Assembly (NCBI GenBank): GCA_018894105.1
Contig: CM032120.1
Coordinates: 33,750,710-33,814,709 of the forward strand
Direction of reading: 5' to 3'
Source: Jacaranda mimosifolia
Lineage: Eukaryota > Streptophyta > Magnoliopsida > Lamiales > Bignoniaceae
DNA: 64,000 nucleotides
Shown: piece after piece, positions 22,263 through 34,120 of the stretch
Layout of the letters: every line of letters starts with the position of its first letter
How positions within the stretch are numbered: the stretch's first letter is position 1
Made by a program: the position numbers and the translations under genes
Notes under the pieces: model-generated
Told to the model about the DNA's origin: nothing
Database searches by the model: none
The model's input: only the letters and a program-made list of their open reading frames with translations

Positions 22263-23480
22263 TTGCTACATATCTACCAACAAGAAGAATGAGTAGTCAA
22301 AAGTGTGCCTTTGTCCATAGGTTGATTCTTTTCATCAAGAATAATCAAGTGGTGGATGAAATATCTTTAAACTGAACTATGGTGCAATCTGCAAGGACAT
22401 GAGAAAAGTTAATCAAGTTGTTGAGAAAGAAAAAAAAGAAGAAAAGATGTAAGTCAAAGAAGATTGATGTGAAGAATGGTCATGTTTAATGCTCATGTGA
22501 ATTAATGGAGAATTAAGTTGATAAGGAACTCATAACAATGCTAAAATAATGGTGAATATTCATATAGTCATTTCATCAAACATGAAGGATGCATGAGCTA
22601 AGGGAGAAAGAATAAAAAAGACTAAGAAGTTATGAAACCCAACAATTTAACAAAGTAAATACCCAACAATCAAGAGTAAATTCTCGGCAATTAGCAAGCA
22701 AATTCTTGATGTGCTTGTTGTGTGTTTATGAGCTCATGATCGAACCAATTTATAGGCACTTGTTGTAGGAAAAAAGTATTTGAATGGGACTCAAATTTGT
22801 GAATTGTTCATATCTCAATCCTACCAGGAATTAGATTTCATCTCAATTCATTTATTTATCATGATAAAAGAAGAGGACAATGAAAGAAGATAGTGGGAGA
22901 AATCCTGATGAGATGAATTCTACCAAGAATGATAAGCCAAGATTGCTTGCTATCAAGAGTCCTAGTCGTATGAATCACGTGTGGTTGTGATTTGGGATTC
23001 ATTTAAATTGAAATCATAAAGGGTTGATTTGGATTTGGAATATTGATTGTGAGGATTTTAATATGGCTTTCGAGATTTGGATATGCTGAATGTTATCGGC
23101 TTCTTATTGGAAACAAAAATGTTGATGTTTAATCCTCAAGTGGGCCACACTCAAGAAAAATGGGAAAAGAGTTTGATGAGAATTGAAATTCTCAATTTTC
23201 TATTCCACTGTTTGCTTTAGTAAATTTCTGCTTGGAAAATTGAAATCCAACGCCAATCATTCTCTTGTAGGCCATTAGTTAAAAAAAAAAAAGTAAGGCA
23301 AATCTTGTCGCCTGATTGAGTGTTATATATATACATATATATATAAAGGATATTGGGCTTCTCATGTCAATTTTTGATATGGATTTTTGTTCGGCCCACA
23401 TATATTATTGAATATATATTTTTAAATACTTCAAATCTTGTCTCTTTTGAGATTGATTTGCATCCCTTCGTCAAGCCTTG
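22263..23480. other. Gypsy 3' non-coding region
   Basis: Between the duplicated antisense segment and the polypurine tract there is no recognisable coding sequence. It is purine-rich near 22420-22480 and 22620-22700, and has a (TA)n-like tract at about 23325-23345. Confidence 0.5.
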
Positions 23481-23493
23481 AAGTGGGGGCATT
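23481..23493 (+). promoter_or_regulatory. Polypurine tract of the gypsy element
   Basis: AAGTGGGGGCATT lies directly before the 3' LTR start TGTAGACA. This is the expected position of the plus-strand primer. Confidence 0.75.
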
Positions 23494-24469
23494 TGTAGAC
23501 ATATTAAATTTTTAACCAATTGAGAAGTGACACATGTAACATAGTATATTAAATATTAATTTAAAATTTTCTATTTAAATTTTGGGATATATTAAATTTA
23601 ATTCTAAAAGATAAATAGTTAATTTTAATTAATAACTTAATATTTATATTATATTCAAATCAAGCATCGACATGTGTCAAAGATGGAGTGTCTGCATCTA
23701 TAGACCAATCAAATTAAAGATATTTGATATTAAATATTATTAAATAAAATATATATGACATTATCTCTTGATATTTGATATTATCTTATCAAAGAGATAA
23801 CTTTTGAAGGAGTTCAAGTCAATCAAGAAATCTTCCATCAAGTACCTATATAGGAGTGGTTCCAGCTCATTTTACAGCAAAAAAAATTCCAACAGACGAG
23901 AGAAACTCTGAAGGAGCCCATCAATTCTCTCAAGCAAATTCCAGGAGATCTACGAAGTTCAAGGCGTTCTTCACGGAATTCATATATTTCTGGCGTTTGA
24001 TTTGAGATTAAGGTACGAAGTCCTCGAATTGGTGTTATTTTTATCCAAGCAGATCCACGAAGTTCAAGGCATTCTTCGCGAAATTCATATATTTCTGGAG
24101 TTTGATTCGAGATTAAGGTGCGAAGCCCTTAGATTGGTGTTATTTTTATTTAAGGAGATCCACGACGTGCAAGGCATTCTTCACGAAATCCATATATTTC
24201 TAGCGTTTGATTCGAGATTAAGGTGTGAAGCCCTCGGATTGGCGTTATTTTATTCAAATCAAATTTAAAGGAGATCCATGGCGTTTAAGACATTTTTCGT
24301 GGAGCTCATCAAATTCAAGATTATATTTGGAAGAAAAGAATCAGAGGAATAGATTAGAGATAAAATCCACAGTTGATTGATAGATTTTAATTTAAATTTA
24401 AATTTATTTGTACGATTTTTCTTGTTCTGTAATTTTAATTTTTTTGCAAACAAGAAATTTGTTGTTGCA
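23494..24469 (+). repeat. 3' LTR of the gypsy element
   Basis: It matches the 5' LTR end to end and includes the same 105-bp tandem units. It differs by scattered substitutions, a ~17-base deletion near 23735 relative to the 5' copy, and loss of two bases at the TATA box. Confidence 0.95.
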
Positions 24470-25839
24470 ATTGTGTCATTTGAAAAAGATGTCACAAATT
24501 ATTTAGTGATGCTACATAAAAGTAATATAGTCAAAAAGATGCCATAATAGTTAATCAGTACATTAATGACATTTTATAGTATAATGATATATTAAAGTAA
24601 TATAGCGGTAGTAGTAAAAAAATATCACTACAATATAATACTTAGTGTTAATTGATTAATAAATATTGTAAAAACGTAGTGGCATTTTATTGAAACAACC
24701 AACATAATTATATGTCAAAGGCATTTAACTAGTATTAATACCCCTTTTTTGAAGGAAAAAAATCTCACTCATAATTTAATCATGGTGCTATATAAAAATA
24801 TATCACAAAAGTAGATAAAGTATATATATGTATATCAATGACTATAAAATTTACAAATTTATATATATACACACCTTATCATTAATGTATTGATTAATTA
24901 TTTGATTTATATTAATGTATTGACTAAATTAACAATATATTTAAAAAGTATAATAAATTTAAGTTTTTGTCGATTTTTCCTCTCCTTACCTATATATTAT
25001 ATTTTGTCTCTCTTTCTTTTTTGAATATTTTATATCTCTAAATTAATTAATCTCTCACACTTTTTAAAGTATGTTATTTCATATAATATATTTGAGCACA
25101 TGCATTTATATAAACAATTGAGTAAATGTACTTCCAAACCATACAAATAAATTAATATCTTTAATCATATTAAGCATTGATGGATAGCTTGGTGGTAAAT
25201 TCATATTTTTGTAAATAGATAGTTGTAGATTTGAATCTTATAAAGATCAGTAGGGCCATGTTGGGTCTCATAATTGGGGAGTGTGGGTAGGTTTATATAT
25301 ATATATATATATATATATGTGGGAGTCTGGGTAGATTAACATATATATCTAAAAAATCTTTTGTGACATTTAGTATATCATTAATGTATTATTTTGTGGC
25401 ATGCTAATATGTCATTTAAAAAATATTTTAGTGATATTAATATATCATTTACTATATTTTTTGCGGCATGTTAATATGTCATTAAAAAAAATCTTTCATG
25501 GAATTTTAACATGTCATTTATTGCATTTTTTAGGATATGTTATAATGTCATTTAAGAGATTTTTTGTGGCATTTTAGTACGTCACTATATGCAATTTTTG
25601 TGGCATGTTAGCATGTCATTTAATGTACTTTTTGTGACATTTTAACATGTCATTGAATTCATTACTTGTTGCATTTTATTAATGTCACAAAAAGAATAAA
25701 ATAGTGACATTCATATCTTTAACTACACCTGCCTAAATGACATTTCTAAAAACACCATTATATGTATAAAATTGTCAATATAATTCTATTTAAATGGTAT
25801 TTTTTAATGCCTCTAATATACAATTTTCTTGCAGTGTAT
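24470..25839. mobile_element. CACTA-like element, right part with terminus
   Basis: The ~245-bp array seen left of the gypsy element resumes here (GTGTCATTTGAAAAAGATGTCAC). It grades into repeats of GTGGCATGTTAATATGTCATTT at 25360-25680. The end reads CAATTTTCTTGCAGTG at 25824-25839, the complement of CACTGCAAGAAAATTG. That is the plant EnSpm/CACTA terminal motif (CACTACAAGAAAA) with one substitution. No transposase is present. The opposite terminus and 3-bp target duplication could not be fixed. Confidence 0.65.
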
Positions 25840-25870
25840 CATGCTTTATAGATCGTCTAGGATCTCTGGT

Positions 25871-27117
25871 AGAGCTTCTGTGCCATGCAAGTGACTTAGA
25901 GTTTTTGTGAAGCTTCATGCTCCAAAGACTATCTTGAATTTTTGGTGGAGCTTTGCACTCTACAAATGTGTCAAGAATTCTTTTAGAGCTTCAAGCTCCC
26001 AAGATTACTTGGATCTCCAGTGGAGCTTTGTGCTCCATGAAGAACTTAGAATTTCTCTTGGAGATTTGTGCTTTAGAGATCCTTTAGGATCGCTGGTGGA
26101 GCTTCATTCAACAAATGACTTGAATTTTTTTGGGTGTTATCTACCATATTTCTTTCCTTTTGACTATTTTAGTACTCATTGAGAGCCCACACATTGATTT
26201 ATCTTCAGATTCCTTTGATGAGAGAGGAAAGCAAGTATAGTGTAAGTAGCTTATTGAAGCTGAGTATAAGATAATGAAAGCAGGTGCGAGTTTGTCATTC
26301 ACCGTTGGTTGACCAAGAGGCTAACCAAGATGAAGGGGCTACCTTAGCATAGCTGAAATTCGAGGACAACTTGCGATGACTGAGATTAAATGATGCTCTT
26401 TGAATGGTCAACCTTTAGGGTTGCCCGTTAGGTGGTTAGGATCTTGGAGTCTGCCTAATGCTTGGGCACGATCCTTTAAGCAGTACTTTAAGGGTTGCTA
26501 AGATCTTCAATAGAGTTTTATGCTTCACGAATGGCGTAGAATTTTTTGTAGAGCTTCACGCTCCAGGGATAACTTAGTATGTTCTTAAAAAATTTTATGC
26601 TCCAGAATAAATTAGCATTTTTCGAGGTTTTGCACATTGTGAATAGCTTGAAACATTTTTGGAGCTTTATGCCTCGTTGATCCCTTAGGGCCTCATGTGG
26701 AATGAAGTTGTTTCTAGAACCTTTTGGGAATTTTTTTTCTTTTTTTGAGGCATTTCTTCAGGGACCTTTTAGAGTCATCTAGTAACTTGAGTTTGCACCC
26801 CTTTAGAGATCTTATTGCAAAGATGCCTTTTGCACACCTAGGGTCTTATCACAGAGCACGCTTAGGAGCTTAGTGCTACAATGCCTTTTCGCAAGTCCCT
26901 ATAAGGGATCATATAACAAATGGGATTTTTAGGTGCCCCTTTAGGAAGCCTTAGTAGTCTTGATTTTTGCAAGCCCTTTGGGGGGCCTTACAGTAGGTTT
27001 AATTTTTGTGCGCTCGTCATGGACATCTTTGAGGCCTTGGCAGAGATGTAGCTGTTGTGGTTCTAGGAAAGGTTGAATAGGAGTTACTGGACTTTGTCCT
27101 TTTTAGTTGAGGATGCT
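25871..27117. repeat. 38-bp tandem array, left of copia
   Basis: The motif GGAGCTTYRTGCTCC or a variant recurs at 25871, 25909, 25947, 25985, 26022, 26060 and 26098, a period of 38 bases. The period returns at 26512, 26550 and 26588. Each unit also contains a variant of CTTAGAATTTTT. The region between about 26130 and 26500 and the part after 26700 are more degenerate. A 38-base period is not a multiple of three, so this is not a coding repeat, although it creates an open frame at 25907-26182. Confidence 0.85.
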
Positions 27118-28349
27118 TATACTATTGGAATAGTGCCCCGCAACCAATTAGATTGATATGTAAACTATTTCACTTAGACAATTTTGATTGAATGATATTC
27201 ATATTTCAATGGTCATCTTCATCTTATGCTTATTTTACTTCACTGACATTTGGTTGAAGCCCTTAGATCACACATGACTAAGGGATTTGGTCACACACTA
27301 GGTGGTGATAATGAAATAAGTTTTACACGGTCGTGATCTTAAAATATTTCAAGTCGTAGAATCTTATAAGACAGGGCATTTAAGATTCGGATAAACTTGC
27401 ACTGACAATGCATAAATCCAAAGAGTTGGATATTACTTCGTTTCATGAGCAATCTATGTTAGACATTGGTGCATGTTAGTGGGTGCTTGTTAAAAAACAA
27501 GTTCACTGAAGGCCTACCTAGAGAATCCACTAGATAGCCGTAGTGGCAAGTTCTCCAACTTACGCTAGTACATATAATTAGTCCTTAGACCTGAGAATCC
27601 ATGGTAACCTTTTGTTTAGGTCCTCATGCTTTGACTCTTTATTGACCACTCTATGGGTCATTTGGGCTTAGCTTGGGTATGAGCTACTTAGGCATAAAGG
27701 TTTGTGAGATCCAAGATGGGATCCATCTCCTCGTCATTATGAAAGGCAAGTGTATCTTCTATATATTCTATAATGATCGATTCCAAGGAGTCATTGTGCA
27801 AAGTAGTATGATAATTTGGAAAATGAGTGTTCCAAATATGAGGTCATGAACCAAAATCAAATATTAGAAATAGAAACATAGTTATCGAGGCTGCTTTAGG
27901 CCTCTTTCTGGAGATAGGAGACAGAAGGACCGTATTTGCATGGCAAGCGTAGAGCTAGAATGGTTCACCAAGAGCATATTCATTTCGATCAATTAGTTGG
28001 GCTCCATGGGATTGCGGTTGGACATAGACCATGAAGATTGGGTACTCTTCAATTAATAGAGATTAGTTGAATTGAGTTATTAGTTTAAAGAAGTTTAAAC
28101 TAATGTGAATATTTCAATATTCAAAATATCACAAGAGTTGTGAGCCCATGTCCGATGAATGAAAGAACCTAATGGGTCACATGGAAAAGCCTTAAGGAAG
28201 TTCTATTTGAAGAAGGGAATTTTCTAAGAGTTAGAAAATCTCTAGTGACCGATTTTATGGAAAAAATGATTGGCTAATCTTTAGTCATTTTGGCTTGATT
28301 GATTTAATTGTTAAATTGATCAAAATAATTTGAGTTAAATTAGACCAAT

Positions 28350-28520
28350 TAAGTTAAGGAGTTAATTTAATTGTTGCCATATGATAATTAATTAGTCAAG
28401 TTAACTTAAGGGGTTAAGTTAACATTTTCTAGTTTAAGGAGTTAAGTTAGTTGGCTTAAGGAATTAAGTCAAGACCAATTAATTAAATTAAGGAGCTAAT
28501 TTAATTAATGTGAGGAATTA
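28350..28520 (+). repeat. TTAAGGAGTTAA-type repeats in the copia LTR
   Basis: At least six variants of TTAAGGAGTTAA alternate with TTAATTAAT-type spacers. The equivalent stretch in the 3' LTR (about 36010-36160) is shorter by one or more units, so the array changes length easily. Confidence 0.7.
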
Positions 28521-28709
28521 ATTTTGGAGGGAAATTCAAATGAATGAGTTCATTTGAGGTGCATCTAGAATTTATTTGGAAGACATTTTATGAGATGAAA
28601 AGAAGACTTCAAATGAAATTCAAATGCACGTGAAATTCACATTTCACATGCAAGTTGTCTTGCTTAGTTGGCACAGGTGAGATGCCAACTTGCATCACAC
28701 CTCCTCATC

Positions 28710-28718
28710 TATATATAG
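28710..28718 (+). promoter_or_regulatory. TATA box of the copia 5' LTR
   Basis: TATATATAG is followed by AGGGGGGTGTGGCC. The same arrangement is at about 36365-36373 in the 3' LTR. Confidence 0.6.
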
Positions 28719-29302
28719 AGGGGGGTGTGGCCACATGCAAAACTTGAATGCTAGATTCTCTTTTTCCCTCCAAAACTGTGATCCACTAATATGTTGAAGT
28801 TTCATACATTTTTCTTCACCTTCCCTCCACTTTTTAGCCTTTATCTCTTCTTCATCCATTGGTGATCCAACTGACTAAAAGCTGATTGGAGCTTTCCTTG
28901 GGTGTGTGGATCATTTCATTAGAGGCTAGACATTTGGATAGCTTTGCTCTTGAAGATCCACTACGGTGCAAATTGATTGGAAGTGATTTTGAAGCACTCG
29001 CTGATTTTTGGTTTTGTTGAAATTTTTATTGGATATTTTTCAAGGTTTTGGGGAGGTACTATCCAATTTTAGCCAATTCGGAGGTGATTTGATAAGCCAA
29101 ACGTTGCCGGTTCTCTGTTACACTAGGAAGAGACAATTTTGAAGAGTTCAACTATGTCTTCTTTCTTGCCTTGGATTTTAAGCAATCGAGGTAATTTTTT
29201 GCAACTAAATCATGATTTGATCCTTGGATTGAGTGTAGCCGAGTTTGATTTAGCTATTTTTGCTTTATTAATTGGATCCTTGCGCTACACTTTCCTTCAA
29301 GT

Positions 29303-29316
29303 TGTGTCAGAGCCTA
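29303..29316 (+). promoter_or_regulatory. Primer binding site of the copia element
   Basis: TGTGTCAGAGCC, three bases after the LTR end, closely resembles TGGTATCAGAGC, the complement of the initiator tRNA-Met 3' end used by most plant copia elements. Confidence 0.75.
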
Positions 29317-31270
29317 TTTCACTCTTTAATTTGGATTTTTGTTTGATTGATTCATGTGATGAATTGATCTAGATCTCTAAACATTTGATTCAAGTCATGG
29401 ATTGAAATGTTTGGATGACGTTGCTTGTGGCTCCTTTGATGATGAATTGAATTATGTTAATATGTGTTTTAAGAGTTAATTCATATGTTAGTATATTTTT
29501 TATTCATGGATGATTATGTTAAATTTTGATTTAGCATTGAATGATATTATATGTTGATATAGTATGTTAAATTTGGCCTTAAAGTGTTTTGGTCATTTTT
29601 GGATCCAATTGGATTGGAGTTAATTCGAGATTTTTGGAGAATGTTGATTCTCACTTAAACTTAATTTTTTAAGCATGTTTGAGCACTTTAATTTCTAATT
29701 TCTAAAGGTGTTTATATCTTAAAATTTATCAAAATTTATATGAAATGATGTTATGGAGGTATCCATATGATTTGGAGTGGTAAAAACACAAAATGGTGCT
29801 TAAGTTGATCGGTGTGAGTTGTGGCAAGGCTGCCACCCTGCCTGGCAGCAGCTAGGCACTGCCATGGGTGTGCCTTGTGCATCCCCGTTGCATGCCTGGC
29901 CGGCTAGTTGGATAGCAGCTCGCCTAAGGTCACTCTATAACTTGTTTTTGTGCTATTTTGGTGTTTTTTTCCTATCAAACTTGATTATTTCATCCTTATT
30001 TTGATGCACAAATATTGTGTGAGTGTTCGAAGCAATGTTGGACATTTTTTGGATGTTTTAAAATATTTTTCAAGTTAATCTTCAATTTGGTGCAAAAATG
30101 AGATGCATAATTTTTATGCTTATTTTTGCTAGTCAATTAATTGTTTATGAGATAAGTATTTAATTGTGGAATTGAATGTCAATTCTTGATTTATTGTTCA
30201 TTTACTTCTTGAATGGATGATAAATGAATAGGGATGATCATGAGTCCTTAATATTGATTTTTTTTATTTCAAGTTGTTGAAAAATGTTGTATTAAATTAG
30301 GGCTTGCATGCCTCTTAATTTCTATCTTATAAATGTTATGAAAGTAGAATCATTAGGAGTGATGATTTCTTTTCTCATGTAATTGTTGCAAGGAGACAAG
30401 AAAACCATTGGAGGCATGAAGATCCATAAATGTATGGGGATACATTTATGTAATAACTAGATTTAATCAACCCACTTAAAATCAACCAAGTAGTGCACTT
30501 AAGTAGTGCACCTGTGGCTCTAAGTGCACTACTTAGTTAAGGCTCATGATCATCACACCCTCGGAGCATGCTAGGCGCATTTACTTATTTATGCTTTCCA
30601 TATCCTATTGATGTATGAGATGCATGGTTATGATATAAAAAACCTAAATAAGAAGATAAAATTGATGAGATCTTTGCAAGCAAGAAAATTCCTCCACTTA
30701 GAAGAGCCTAAGTGCTTTCAAATATTAAGTCAAAACGAATACAAATTAAAAGAAATTTTAATTAATCCATGCCTTCTACCAATAATATATGACATGACGA
30801 TGCTACTATCTTCGTGTGATGGCACGTGACACATGAGTCACACTTATGGTAGAAAGTTGTGATCATATACTTAGCATATGATGCACCTTTGATGTGATGC
30901 TTCCTATGCATTGGCACACGACAAAGTTTGATTGGTAGGTCCGACTTAACACCTAATAATGTAGATGGCACATGACATGTGGATCTACATGAAAAATGAG
31001 GCAAAATATATCAAGGGTTGCATAGAGATGCAATTAGCAAAAGTTGTTTACCTTTTGATTGTTTGTGGATGGCACATGACACGTAGGTCCACTTACAAGT
31101 CTTTAGGACCTTGATTCTTACTAGGAAATAAGATTTCTCAAATTCTTCAAGAGGGTGAGAAATTAAATAGTGGGATAAAAACATGCTTGAAAGTCCGTAA
31201 ACTATTTTCAATATCAATATTCAATCACATACTTATATTCTCTTTTTCGCCTTTGATGATTTGCAAAATC
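29317..31270 (+). other. Long leader of the copia element
   Basis: Nearly 2 kb separates the primer binding site from the first gag-like codons. It contains a GC-richer patch at about 29815-29935, an inverted repeat with 14-base arms (30488-30501 and 30521-30534), and four spaced copies of GGCACATGACAC or a variant near 30822, 30911, 30967 and 31069. No protein domain was recognised. Confidence 0.6.
30488..30534. repeat. Inverted repeat in the copia leader
   Basis: Arms AAGTAGTGCACTTA (30488-30501) and TAAGTGCACTACTT (30521-30534) are exact complements. A second, partial copy of the left arm (AAGTAGTGCAC) lies at 30501-30511 inside the loop, so two alternative hairpins are possible. Confidence 0.85.
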
Positions 31271-31279
31271 TCAAGTATG

Positions 31280-32100
31280 GTTATATATCTACTAAGCATT
31301 ATTTTGGAAACCAATAAACTAATTGGGCCTAACTTCCATGATAGACTTAACCTTAAAATCATTCCAGATTCCAAGAAATGGATATATGTCCTATATCATT
31401 GTACTCCTTATCCTATGGGGATCAATGTAGATCAAGAGATACGTGAAATGTTCACGAATTGGGTTAAGGATCGTCCTATCCCATAGTCTCATGATGGCAT
31501 CTACATACTTCAAAAGTCTTAAAGACACATGAAAAATACCTCGATTAAAGCTTACAAGAGTTGTAAAGCAAACAAGGTATGAAAGGTTCATGTTGTCAAA
31601 GGATATTTTTCAAGCTAGGATGAAAGAGAAGTCATATGTCATCTATTACAGTCTAAAGATGATTAGGCTTGTTGAGAAGCTCTTCAATGATGTCCATGAG
31701 GATTTGATCCTCATATCCTCGCGAGTTTTATTAATCAAAGTGTTGGTTTAGATAGAGACAACCATGACAAGGACAAACCTTTGATACTTGTTTCCTCCTC
31801 CAAGTCTAAGGGCCCTATGGGTGCTAGAAAGGGAGGTGAAAAAAAGAAAATTTCTTTCTCCAAGGGAAAGCAACCATTAAAGGCATTCGATAGAGTTAAG
31901 AAGATTATAGAGGATATAGTCGATATTTCTTGTTTCTACTTTGGTGAGAAAGGCCATTGGAAGCAATATTGTAAGGAATACCTTGCAACCGTTGAAAATG
32001 GTGTGTACTTTATTGAAGTACATTTAAAGATAAATTCTTCCTCATTGATATATGATATTGTATGTAGTTCTTATCTTTGTAATTTGTTACAAAGAATATA
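31280..32100 (+). pseudogene. Copia gag and start of protease
   Basis: ETNKLIGPNFHDRLNLKIIP followed by DSKKWIYVL at about 31300 is the N-terminal copia Gag block. The zinc knuckle at about 31938 reads CFYFGEKGHWKQYC; the second cysteine of C-x2-C-x4-H-x4-C is replaced by phenylalanine. The protease start LIYDIVCSSYLCN (about 32052) corresponds to the usual WVLDTGCSSHLCN, with the catalytic D-T-G damaged to D-I-V. Stops lie between about 31486 and 31760. Gag assembly and polyprotein processing would both fail. Confidence 0.8.
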
Positions 32101-32972
32101 AAGAAGAATAAAACTTAGTGATGGGATATGATCCAAAGCCTTGGCAAATGAGCAAAAGTTGCAGCCAAAGCCAAAGGCATATAATAAGTTAGACTTAGGG
32201 AACTCCATACTTGCATTGGACCCTTGTTATTATGTACCATATTTTGTTAAGAATATTATTTCAATTCCCGTTTTGGATAGCGAAGGATTTGATCCTTCTA
32301 TATCAAATGGGAGATTGAAGGCATTAAAGAATTGGTTCTTTAGTTGCTCATGGTACACTTAACAAAGCATTATACATTTTTTGGATTCTCAACCATCACT
32401 AATGCACGTTCAATAGAGTAAAAGAAGATTAGATAACCAAGAAGATTCCATCTTGTGGCATGCAAGACTTGTACATTTTTTCCAAAAATGGGATGAACAA
32501 GTTAGAAGCCCTCAAAGTACTAAATGTTAGTAGCTTTAAGGATCTTCCTACTTGTGAGTCTTGTTTAAAGGGAAAAATGACCAAAGTTCCTTTTGTAGGA
32601 CAAATGGAGCCAACCAAAAGTCATTTGGATTTGATTCATACCAATGTTTGTGGACAACTAAGAGTTAGTGCGAGAGGAGGCTATTCCTATTTCATCACCT
32701 TTACCGATGATCATACTATGTTCGGACGTGTGTATCTTATGAAGTACAAGTTCAAAGCCTTTGAAAAGTTCATAGAGTATAGGAATGAAGTAGAAAATCA
32801 AAAGACACCACATGAGATGTGGTATGGCAAAGCACCTTTCTTACTCTTTTCTAAGAGTCGGGGGGTTTCCCGCTTACATCAAATGGCTAGTGATAGACAA
32901 GTTGGATGCAAGATTCACTTTGTACAAGTTTGTGGGAGACCCAAGAGAGTTTTTAGGTTATTATTTCTATAA
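32101..32972 (+). pseudogene. Copia protease tail and integrase with internal deletion
   Basis: YYVPYFVKNIISIPVLDSEG (about 32232) is the block before integrase. The zinc-binding half (LPTCESCLKGKMTK), the first DDE strand (LDLIHTNVCG) and RGGYSYFITFTDDHT follow. The first catalytic aspartate is Asn (HTNVCG for HTDVCG). Near 32796-32802 the sequence jumps from EYRNEVENQ directly to KTPHEMWYGKAP. The segment that should hold SDRGGE, the second aspartate, and the catalytic glutamate, roughly 100 residues, is missing, yet the reading frame continues through the join. Integration activity is therefore lost. Confidence 0.85.
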
Positions 32973-33249
32973 TTCAAGGAACAAAAGGTGTTTGTTTCAA
33001 GGAACGCCCACTTTTTGGAAAAGGAATTTTTATTAGATAGAAATGGTATTGCTGTTGAACTTGATGAAGTTCAAGATAATCAACAAATCCCATAAGTGAT
33101 AGAAACAAGTGAACATCAAGAGCTTTGCACACAACCTTTGAAAAGGTCGGACCAAATCAAAAAGTAACCCTAAAGGTTTGAATTCCTTCATGAGATGGAC
33201 CAATCAGATAGTGATCCGAAGACCTATCAGGAAGCTAGGTTGGACATGG

Positions 33250-34120
33250 ATTTGGGATATTAGCTTGACACTATGAAATTCGAAATAAACTCCATGTACT
33301 CCAATAAAGTATGGACTTTGGTATATCCACTAGAGGGTAAAGTACCTGTTGGTTGCAAGTGGATCTATAAGCAAAAGCTAAGAGTCGATAGGAGGTAATA
33401 CCTTTAAGGCGCGACTAGCGGCAAAGGGCTATACTCAAAGACTCGGTATTAATTTTGAGGAAACCTTTTCACCAATCGCTGTACCTAAGTCCATTAGGAT
33501 TTTACTTGCCATAGCCGCATATTATGGCTATAAGATATGGCAAATGGATGTGAAAACTATTTTTCTAAATGGAAACATTGAAGAAGAATCTATATAGTGC
33601 AACCATAAGGTTTTACATCTAAATAAAGTGAGCAAAAGGTTTGAAAACTCGAGAGATCTATTTATAGACTCAAATAAGCATCCCAAAGTAGGAACATACA
33701 TTTTGATAAGATAGTTAAATCGTTTGGCTTTGTCAAAAATATATATGAGCCTTGTCTGTACAAGAAAGCTAGTACGAGTAGCGTATAGTTTATTGTACTT
33801 TATGTTGATAACATTCTAATTGGGAATGAGAGAGAAATGTTAGAGTGTACTAAAGCATGGTTATCTACATACTTCTACATGAAGGATTTCGAAGAAGCAT
33901 CCTACGTATTAGGAATACGTATCTATAGAGATAGATTGAAGAGGATGTTGGGCTTTTCCAAACACCGTACATTGACAAGATACTAAAGAGATTTAGTATG
34001 GAAGAATCTAAGAAGGGATTCATCCCTGTGGGACATGGTCTTCGTCTCTCCAAGTCTACGTCCCCTAAGACTGATAACGAGCGACATAAAATTTCCCACA
34101 TACCTTATGCATCCGCCATA
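33250..34120 (+). pseudogene. Copia reverse transcriptase
   Basis: The blocks are spread over several frames: KVWTLVYPLEGKVPVGCKWI (about 33307), KARLAAKGYTQ-like sequence (33410), DVKTxFLNGNIEEE (33547), and FIVLYVDNILIGNE at about 33790. The catalytic YVDD reads YVDN (33801-33812). Then DFEEASYVLGIRIYRDR follows. There are at least two frameshifts and many stops. The loss of one active-site aspartate alone would abolish polymerisation. Confidence 0.88.

Larger units (their letters stand above)
12264..24469 (+). mobile_element. Ty3/gypsy retrotransposon, Tat lineage, decayed
   Basis: A 12.2-kb element with LTRs of 991 bp (12264-13254) and 976 bp (23494-24469). Both begin TGTAGACA and end GTTRCA. 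The flanking five bases are ATGGT (12259-12263) and ATTGT (24470-24474), a target duplication with one later change. A paralogous unit of the host array (TTATGGTGTCATTTG at about 11763) confirms the unoccupied site. Order is gag, protease, reverse transcriptase, RNase H, a second archaeal-type RNase H, integrase, then a ~3.5-kb 3' region. Two RNase H domains plus a long 3' region with antisense coding capacity is characteristic of the Tat lineage. Stops and frameshifts in every domain make it inactive. Confidence 0.93.
27123..29299 (+). repeat. 5' LTR of the copia element
   Basis: The terminal TG is mutated (TATTGGAATAGT against TGTTAGAATAGT in the 3' LTR). It ends CTACACTTTCCTTCA. A TATA box (TATATATAG) lies at 28710-28718. 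Around 28350-28520 it contains repeated TTAAGGAGTTAA motifs, more copies than in the 3' LTR. Confidence 0.95.
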
